Shown here in pieces: positions 58,528 to 64,000 of a DNA stretch of 64,000 nt. The stretch comes from an uncultured Clostridia bacterium (lineage in GTDB: Bacteria; Bacillota; Clostridia; Oscillospirales; Ruminococcaceae), in contig CANDVA010000006.1 in NCBI GenBank assembly GCA_947389015.1, forward strand, positions 83,726-147,725. Direction: 5' to 3'. How positions within the stretch are numbered: position 1 is the first letter of the stretch; each line of letters opens with the position of its first letter. Position numbers and translations under genes: made by a program. Under the pieces are notes generated by a model. That model was not told the DNA's origin and searched no databases. It worked only from the letters and a program-made list of their open reading frames with translations.

Positions 58528-59973
58528 ATGATCAAAGCAACAATTCAGAACAGCCCGTACTGTACGGAGATACGCTTTCCCTGCACGGAAACGGAACTGT
58601 CGAAAAAGCTCGGCGAGCTTGGCATGAATCTGGAGCACCTCGCGCCGATGGCAACGGTTATCGAAATAGAGCCGTCCGAGCTGTCGGCATTGGAAGATTG
58701 CGAAGTAAGTCTGGACGCGCTCAACTATCTCGGCAAGCGCATGGACGGTATGTGCAAGACGGAGCGCAGACAGTTTTTCGCTGTGCTGTCGTGCGATGAA
58801 GCGGAAATCGGTTACGGACTGAAAAATATAATCAATCTCACCTACAACCTCGCGCGCTTTACGCTGATAGAAGATACGAGCGATCTGGAGCGCGTCGGGC
58901 GAATCCATATGCTCAGCGTTCACGGCTCACTTTCCGAGTCCGAATACAAAAACAGCGACTGGCTCACTGCCGAGGGCAGGAAGCTGCTGGATTCGGGCAA
59001 AGGGATCGACACCGAATACGGAAAGCTGTATATCAATGAGGATGTACCGTTCGAGGAAATTTTCAACGGAACGACATTCCCCGCTTATTATTCCGAACCG
59101 GATTCGGTCGCGGCGGTCGAACTCGAATTTTTCGATCAGACGGAGCTGGTCCAACTGCCGTGCGAGGATATCGCGATCAGAAAGGCGCTGTGCAGATTGG
59201 GCGCGGAAAGCATAAGGGACTGTACGGTTATTGTCGATTCGATCGAAGATATTTCCGAGGAGTGGATCGGCAAAATCTGTAAGGTTGAAAAAACAAAAGA
59301 ACTGTTTGAACTGAACCGCAAACTGAAGTCCGAGGGCGTTTGTTTGAATCGGGAGCAGCCCGCGAGCCTATTTAATAAGGAAGTTGCGAGAATTTTGAGG
59401 GAAAACGACTTTACCGTTTCCGAGAACAGCGGCTATATCAGCGTTTTTTCGGACGGCAAAGAGGCTGCGAAAATCTTCGGCAACGGAATGATAAGCGCGC
59501 CCGATAACACTTCGGACGACACATATTTTGAGATCAAGAAAATCGCAGGTACCGTCAGCGAATACTGCTCCGCCTACGAAAAAGCCGCGCCGCTGAAAGC
59601 GGAGGGCTTGTCGGGAAATTACCGCTGCCTTGCGGAATTTAACGGCACGGTCTTAGCCGCAAAGCACACCGAATACGGCTTTGAGTTCGTCACTTGGGAC
59701 AGAACGTTTGACGGCAAAGCGGTTTGTCAGGGCAATTATTACACCGATTATGCTTCGGCAAAGGAGAACTTTGCGGTGCGGTCGGGAATGGTGGATAAGA
59801 ATAAAATATTCAGCACGAAAGAACTTGAGCAGCTTGAAAAGTGCGTGAATTTCACGATGAGGCATAACGGCGATCTGAAGTTTGACGACTGCGATTTTCT
59901 CAAAAAAATAAGCGAAAAAATATCCGAAAATATTCCGGAGCAGCAGAACGAAGCTCCGGAAATGTCGATGTGA
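58528..59973 (+). CDS. Large mobile-element protein of unknown function, ArdA-like N-terminus possible
   Basis: 481 residues (MIKATIQNSPYCTEIRFPCT). The N-terminal 130 residues resemble the 60364-60741 protein. A second acidic domain has SDWLTAEGRKLLDSGKGIDT and then LPAYYS-like residues; residues 345-440 are another unit (GNYRCLAEFNGTVLAAKHTE). It ends EMSM like two neighbours. Possible antirestriction or polyvalent protein; not certain. Confidence 0.7.
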   Translation: MIKATIQNSPYCTEIRFPCTETELSKKLGELGMNLEHLAPMATVIEIEPSELSALEDCEVSLDALNYLGKRMDGMCKTERRQFFAVLSCDEAEIGYGLKNIINLTYNLARFTLIEDTSDLERVGRIHMLSVHGSLSESEYKNSDWLTAEGRKLLDSGKGIDTEYGKLYINEDVPFEEIFNGTTFPAYYSEPDSVAAVELEFFDQTELVQLPCEDIAIRKALCRLGAESIRDCTVIVDSIEDISEEWIGKICKVEKTKELFELNRKLKSEGVCLNREQPASLFNKEVARILRENDFTVSENSGYISVFSDGKEAAKIFGNGMISAPDNTSDDTYFEIKKIAGTVSEYCSAYEKAAPLKAEGLSGNYRCLAEFNGTVLAAKHTEYGFEFVTWDRTFDGKAVCQGNYYTDYASAKENFAVRSGMVDKNKIFSTKELEQLEKCVNFTMRHNGDLKFDDCDFLKKISEKISENIPEQQNEAPEMSM

Positions 59974-59981
59974 GGTGTGTG

Positions 59982-60362
59982 ATGAAGATAAAATTTAAAA
60001 GCGCTTGGCACAGAAAAACGTTTACGGAGTTTATCGCCGCGAATGTCCATAACCCTTATAACAGCCGCAATGAATATGTCGCGGCTGTTTTTTTATTATC
60101 CGCGGATAAGTTTTTGTGGAAAAAAGCACGGAGCGCGCTGACGGGATATTCCGTAAACTTCAAAAGCATTGATATCGCGGGAATATACACCGAGGGCTAT
60201 GCGCTGTTTACAGCGGCAAAAGCGGTATATCACGGCGGCGCGGATATCTCGTTAAATGAATTATGCGACGCGAATCTTATCGACGACTCGACCGTGATGA
60301 CGATATTTGCGGGGGTTATGCTGTTCAGGGACGGCATTGGACTGCTGAATTGGAGGAATTGA
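59982..60362 (+). CDS. DUF6075-like protein
   Basis: 126 residues from ATG 59982 (MKIKFKSAWHRKTFTEFIAA). The layout with AVFLLSADKFLWKKARSALT and a final VMLFRDGIGLLNWRN resembles the DUF6075 family of Clostridia mobile elements. Unknown function. Confidence 0.6.
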   Translation: MKIKFKSAWHRKTFTEFIAANVHNPYNSRNEYVAAVFLLSADKFLWKKARSALTGYSVNFKSIDIAGIYTEGYALFTAAKAVYHGGADISLNELCDANLIDDSTVMTIFAGVMLFRDGIGLLNWRN

Positions 60363-60363
60363 T

Positions 60364-60741
60364 ATGATAAGATTTGAAATTAAAAACGGAAACGACTGGC
60401 TGAAATTTGATATGCCCACTTGCGAGTTGGCGGATCATCTGGGCAGTATCGGAATTTGTAAGGATATTCCGATAGGCGGCACGGAGAATATCTCCGTGGA
60501 TTATTATCCGACCGAGGTGGATGACGAGATCGCGGAAATCGTCTGCGACAGGCTCTCGCCCGAGGATAAGATTTCCGATGTGAATCGGCTCTGTGATAAG
60601 CTTGACGGGCAATGGCAGATTACCGACGAGGAATTTGAAAGCGCCCTCTCGGAAAATGATGTTCGCGGCGCTCTGAACATAAATGCGGCTTATGAGAAGC
60701 TGCGCGAGGATTTGACGCAAACAAACGATTTGAGTATGTGA
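60364..60741 (+). CDS. Acidic mobile-element protein
   Basis: 125 residues starting 1 base after the previous stop. MIRFEIKNGNDWLKFDMPTC and LADHLGSIGICKD parallel the N-terminus of the 58528 protein. Very acidic; ends DLSM. Possibly a DNA mimic or antirestriction type. Confidence 0.65.
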   Translation: MIRFEIKNGNDWLKFDMPTCELADHLGSIGICKDIPIGGTENISVDYYPTEVDDEIAEIVCDRLSPEDKISDVNRLCDKLDGQWQITDEEFESALSENDVRGALNINAAYEKLREDLTQTNDLSM

Positions 60742-60789
60742 CGGCGTGAGCCTTAGCATAAAAAATTATACAGATGGGGGGGTGTTATT

Positions 60790-61047
60790 ATGGCAATGAG
60801 CAGAGGACGTATCGAGTTCTACAAAGAGCATTATCCTGCAGGAACGCGCATTTGTCTTGATTCGATGGGCGACGATCCGAATCCCGTTCCCAACGGGTCA
60901 AAAGGCGTTGTTTCATTTGTCGATGACTGCGGAACTGTTTTCGCGGATTTCGACTGCGGCAGGTCGCTCGGGATTTGTCCCGAGGTGGACGGCTTCCACA
61001 AGATCACGGAGCAGACGGAATCGCAGGAGCCGAAAATGTCGATGTAA
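60790..61047 (+). CDS. DUF4314 protein
   Basis: 85 residues. GRIEFYKEHYPAGTRICLDS, MGDDPNPVPNGSKGVVSFVD and DFDCGRSLGICPEVDGFHKI are the DUF4314 pattern, small SH3-like proteins of conjugative elements. Ends KMSM. A G7 tract lies just upstream. Confidence 0.88.
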   Translation: MAMSRGRIEFYKEHYPAGTRICLDSMGDDPNPVPNGSKGVVSFVDDCGTVFADFDCGRSLGICPEVDGFHKITEQTESQEPKMSM

Positions 61048-61081
61048 AAATCGACGCGAAAATTTGTAAGGGAGTGATTTT

Positions 61082-62173
61082 ATAGCAATTAAATTTTTCG
61101 ACTGCTTTGCGGGAATCGGCGGTTTTCGCAGCGGTCTCGAAAAAGCGGGCGGCTTTGAGTGCGTAGGCTTCTGCGAGATAGACAAGTACGCCGCGGCGGC
61201 TTACAAAGCCATTTATGACACGGAGGGGGAGATTTATTATAGCGACGTTACAAGAATTGACACAGCAGGAATGCCCGATTTCGACCTGTTCGTCGGCGGT
61301 TTTCCCTGCCAACCCTACTCGATATCTTCGGCTAATCCCCGAGGATTTGCAGACCCTCGAGACGCTCTTTTCTTTGAGCTTGCCCGAATTATCAAGGAAA
61401 AACGACCTGCAGCTTTTCTGCTTGAAAATGTTCCCCGACTCATATCTCATGACGGCTTCAGGACGTTTCAGACCGTCCTCCGTACGCTTTCGGAATTGGG
61501 GTATTGTATTGAATGGATGGTGTTTAACAGCGCAGCCTTTGATCTTGCACAGTCGAGGAACAGGGTGTACATTGTCGGACATCGCCGTCCCGAACGCGCC
61601 GGAAAAATATTCCCTGTCGAATGCGGCGATTACCAAACTCCTGTCCAACTCATCGGTGGTTCGCAAGGCTCGAGAATATACTCCGCCGAGGGAACTGCTG
61701 TGACACAGTGCGCCGGATCGGGCGGCGGAGGCGGCAAAACGGGATTGTATTTCTTTGATATGAACCCCGATTTTGATTTTACCGAAAACGCGCGCTGTCT
61801 GCTCGCCCGATACGATTCGGGAGCAAGCAACCATAAGGGTGTAAATTCCGGAATATTTGTCGAGGGAGATTTCCCGGGCGCGGTAAGATTTATCGACAAA
61901 AACGGAGTGCTGCGAGTCGGTATTCTTCGCAAACTTATGCCATTGGAATCGTGGCGGCTGCAAGGCTTTGATGACGCTCAGTTCAATAAAGCTGCGGCGC
62001 TCGGACTGAGCGACGGGCAGCTCTACAAAATGGCGGGAAACGCGGTTTCCGTACCCGTTATCAAGGCGATCGGCGAAAAAATCCGCGATGTAATTTTTGA
62101 CGGAGGGAGTGAGATAATTGCCGAACCATATTATGAACCGCCTGCGCTTGGAGGGGGCTCGGAACAGAATTGA
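61082..62173 (+). CDS. C5 cytosine DNA methyltransferase with apparent ATA start
   Basis: The frame opens after a stop at 61067 and encodes AIKFFDCFAGIGGFRSGLEK (motif I), GGFPCQPYSIS (motif IV), LLENVPRLISHDG (motif VI), AQSRNRVYIVGHR (motif VIII), WRLQGFDDAQFNKAA and YKMAGNAVSVPVIKAI (motif X). No ATG, GTG or TTG precedes motif I. AAGGGAG at 61068-61074 points to ATA at 61082, where relatives have ATG. An internal ATG at 61271 would lose motif I. The start is either ATA or lost. Confidence 0.85.
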   Translation: MAIKFFDCFAGIGGFRSGLEKAGGFECVGFCEIDKYAAAAYKAIYDTEGEIYYSDVTRIDTAGMPDFDLFVGGFPCQPYSISSANPRGFADPRDALFFELARIIKEKRPAAFLLENVPRLISHDGFRTFQTVLRTLSELGYCIEWMVFNSAAFDLAQSRNRVYIVGHRRPERAGKIFPVECGDYQTPVQLIGGSQGSRIYSAEGTAVTQCAGSGGGGGKTGLYFFDMNPDFDFTENARCLLARYDSGASNHKGVNSGIFVEGDFPGAVRFIDKNGVLRVGILRKLMPLESWRLQGFDDAQFNKAAALGLSDGQLYKMAGNAVSVPVIKAIGEKIRDVIFDGGSEIIAEPYYEPPALGGGSEQN

Positions 62174-62849
62174 CGAGCTGCTGAAAAGCGTTAAGGGCAA
62201 AGACAGCGTGCTTGACTTTAACAAAATAATCCCGATGCCGGAATCGCTGAGCATTGAAGCGGGAAGCCGCACGGAAAAAGGGATGAAAGCGTATAAGGAT
62301 TTTGTGTACGTTTACACCTTTGCCGGAACCGAGCAGAAAGACCTGCTGAATATCCCGAAAGAAAAAGAGGAAGTTTTCCTCCGAACACGGCAGGATATCA
62401 GGCGCGACGAATGGGAGCTCGGCAAGGCGGCATTCCGGAACGAGCAGAAATACGGCGCGGCGACATGGTACGAATGGGCGCGAGAGAATTGGGGAACAAA
62501 ATGGTCGGCATATAACGCGGAAATCGGCGAAGATAACACGATCATGTTCAACACGGCTTGGTCGAGGGCAATGCCCGTGATCCAAAAGCTCGCGGAGAAC
62601 TTTCCCGACTTGTATTTCGAATACTGCTGGGCTGACGAGGATTTGGGCGTGAACGTCGGAATGGCTGAATTTGAAAACGGAGAAGTCACCTTTGACGAAT
62701 TCTACAACGCCCATTCCTATGACGCGTATGAGCTTGCCGCGGATCTTTGGGATATCGATCTTGCGGAAGAAGGCTTCGTTTTTAATGAGGAAACGCGGTC
62801 ATATGATTACCGCCCCGACGAACCGGACGAAAGCCCGAAAATGGAATGA
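62118..62849 (+). CDS. Api92-like ferredoxin-fold protein
   Basis: 243 residues with TTG start (LPNHIMNRLRLEGARNRIDE) after GGGAGTGAG, overlapping the methyltransferase end. It has VLDFNKIIPMPESL, WSAYNAEIGEDNTIMFNTAW, and PVIQKLAENFPDLYFEYCWADEDLG, the Api92/DUF1281 family of conjugative elements and phages. Function unknown. Ends SPKME. Confidence 0.85.
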   Translation: MPNHIMNRLRLEGARNRIDELLKSVKGKDSVLDFNKIIPMPESLSIEAGSRTEKGMKAYKDFVYVYTFAGTEQKDLLNIPKEKEEVFLRTRQDIRRDEWELGKAAFRNEQKYGAATWYEWARENWGTKWSAYNAEIGEDNTIMFNTAWSRAMPVIQKLAENFPDLYFEYCWADEDLGVNVGMAEFENGEVTFDEFYNAHSYDAYELAADLWDIDLAEEGFVFNEETRSYDYRPDEPDESPKME

Positions 62850-62858
62850 GGTGAGTTT

Positions 62859-63188
62859 TTGAAACCGATAAACGCTAACGAAACCGATTACGAACGCTTT
62901 GAAATCCTCGGTCACGACGCGCTTTTTACTTGCTTACGGATAGACCGCAAGACGCTCCCCGAGGGGCTTCACGCGTATGATTTACGCGATGAGGATTCTA
63001 CGGGAGAAATATGCGAACTGAAAAGCCATGTCATGGTAAATCATTGGGGAACGGTCGTCACGCGCGAACCTATCGAGGGCGCGGATGAGGGTATCGTGCT
63101 TGAAGATAACGATTATAATTATCTCGGTGAGAATATGACGCTCGACGAGTTCGCAAATCCCGCTCCGAAGATGGAGCAAACCATGTAA
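62859..63188 (+). CDS. LPD28 domain protein
   Basis: 109 residues with TTG start. FEILGHDALFTCLRIDRKTL, PEGLHAYDLRDEDSTGEIC, VNHWGTVVTREPIEGADEGI and LGENMTLDEF match LPD28 (large polyvalent protein associated domain), found in conjugative elements. Function unknown. Confidence 0.85.
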   Translation: MKPINANETDYERFEILGHDALFTCLRIDRKTLPEGLHAYDLRDEDSTGEICELKSHVMVNHWGTVVTREPIEGADEGIVLEDNDYNYLGENMTLDEFANPAPKMEQTM

Positions 63189-63331
63189 ATAAAAATTGTG
63201 TTGCCTGTAAAACAGCAGAACGACTATATTCACGGTGCAGCACAACTCCAAATTAAATATATGTTGATCAGTCACCTCGGATAAAGGCGTTATTGCTGTT
63301 TTGTGGGAAACGCGATTTGGAGGTGATCAAA

Positions 63332-63952
63332 ATAAATAGTTTTTTAAGTTGGATCGGCGGTAAAAAGAGCAGCCGCGATATCATTATTCCGAGATTTCCG
63401 ATATATTATGAAAAATACATCGAAGTCTTCGGCGGAGGCGGCTGGATACTCTTTGCAAAACCGCCCTGTAACGACCATGAAATATTTAACGACGCAAATT
63501 CGAATATATCCAATTTGTTTTACTGCGTCCGCGAACACAGTGAGGAACTGATCGAGAAGCTGCGGTATGTGCTGAATTGCCGTGAAGATTTCGATAGGAT
63601 CAAGCACATCATCAGCGAAAAAGCCGAGATCGGCGATGTGCAAAGAGCCGCGAATTTTTATCAGCTTATCCGTTACAGTTACGCAAGCGGGTGCGACAGT
63701 TTCGGCGGAAAGCCGCACAGTATGTGGGGTAATTTCCCGCTGATTGAACAAGCTTCGCGGCGGCTTCAAAAGGTCGTGATCGAGAATAAGGATTTCGAGA
63801 AACTCATCTCTGCACAGGACAGCGAGGTGAGCTTTTTTTATTGCGATCCGCCGTATTTTTCGACCGAGAGCTACTACGAAAATGTGGGCTTTACGACCGC
63901 CGATCATGAGCGACTCCGCGATACGCTGAAAAATATTTCGGGAAAGTTTTGA
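63332..63952 (+). CDS. D12-class (Dam-type) adenine methyltransferase, apparent ATA start and early stop
   Basis: A GGAGG at 63319-63323 points to ATA 63332 (INSFLSWIGGKKSSRDIIIP), where relatives have ATG; GTG 63323 is the other choice, with a poor ribosome site. Motifs: FLSWIGGKKS (motif X), YIEVFGGGGWILF (motif I), FFYCDPPYFSTESYYE (motif IV). It stops after KNISGKF at about 207 residues; family members go on 50-60 residues. In the +2 frame the sequence continues LILSISLDTIYAKNFSK to the edge, so a one-base frameshift near 63945 is likely. Confidence 0.82.
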   Translation: MNSFLSWIGGKKSSRDIIIPRFPIYYEKYIEVFGGGGWILFAKPPCNDHEIFNDANSNISNLFYCVREHSEELIEKLRYVLNCREDFDRIKHIISEKAEIGDVQRAANFYQLIRYSYASGCDSFGGKPHSMWGNFPLIEQASRRLQKVVIENKDFEKLISAQDSEVSFFYCDPPYFSTESYYENVGFTTADHERLRDTLKNISGKF

Positions 63953-64000
63953 TTTTGTCAATATCACTTGACACAATTTACGCAAAGAATTTTAGCAAGT

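Noticed and set aside
1..64000. CRISPR array, IS element or rRNA genes
   Set aside because: No repeat-spacer array, transposase frame or rRNA-like sequence was seen in the window.

Overview
The window looks like a chromosome segment of a Gram-positive gut or rumen Clostridia-type bacterium, probably Oscillospiraceae/Ruminococcus-like. Evidence: moderate GC, strong AAGGAGG ribosome-binding sites, sigma-A promoters of TTGACA-N17-TATAAT type, a cytoplasmic GH3 plant-glycan beta-glycosidase, and Firmicutes-type phage and conjugative-element protein families. Taxonomy is inferred, not tested.

Layout. (1) 1-6.25 kb: host genes, namely a partial TcdA/ThiF enzyme, an SF0329-like protein, a carboxymuconolactone-decarboxylase protein, an orphan phage terminase pair, a decayed GntR regulator, a GH3 enzyme, and a tRNA-Leu(GAG) with its own promoter. 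(2) About 6.3-57.9 kb: a nearly complete myovirus-type prophage. The minus strand (read 33 to 6 kb) holds portal, head, neck, contractile tail, baseplate, fibre and lysis genes. The plus strand (33.8-55.9 kb) holds early regulation, replication (DUF2800 nuclease, DUF2815 ssDNA-binding protein, family A DNA polymerase, VapE primase-helicase, VRR-NUC, SNF2 helicase), a DNA-modification cassette, terminase and repressor. A large serine integrase sits at the right end. (3) 58.2-64 kb: part of another mobile element of conjugative-element type (DUF4314, Api92-like, LPD28, two DNA methyltransferases).

Central system. The prophage carries a complete diversity-generating retroelement (DGR): target gene with variable repeat VR1, hairpin, avd, template repeat TR and reverse transcriptase, in the order known from Bordetella phage BPP-1. 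A second target gene lies about 24 kb away on the opposite strand, inside the early operon. Aligned by eye over 112 bp, VR2 differs from TR at 13 positions, all TR adenines; VR1 differs at 13, of which 12 are TR adenines. This is the signature of adenine-directed mutagenic retrohoming acting on two targets from one template.

Other notable structure. Eight G or C homopolymers of 8-10 bases cluster in 40.8-47.7 kb, mostly inside DNA-modification genes. Two of them put a methyltransferase out of frame by exactly one base, suggesting phase variation or assembly error. A roughly 260-bp inverted repeat flanks the 5.6 kb that holds nuclease, helicase, terminase and repressor. Matching operator-like palindromes lie before the early operon and before the repressor. 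The tail chaperone gene has a T TTT TTC slippery site with an open -1 frame. Two methyltransferase genes in the right-hand element have ATA where ATG is expected.
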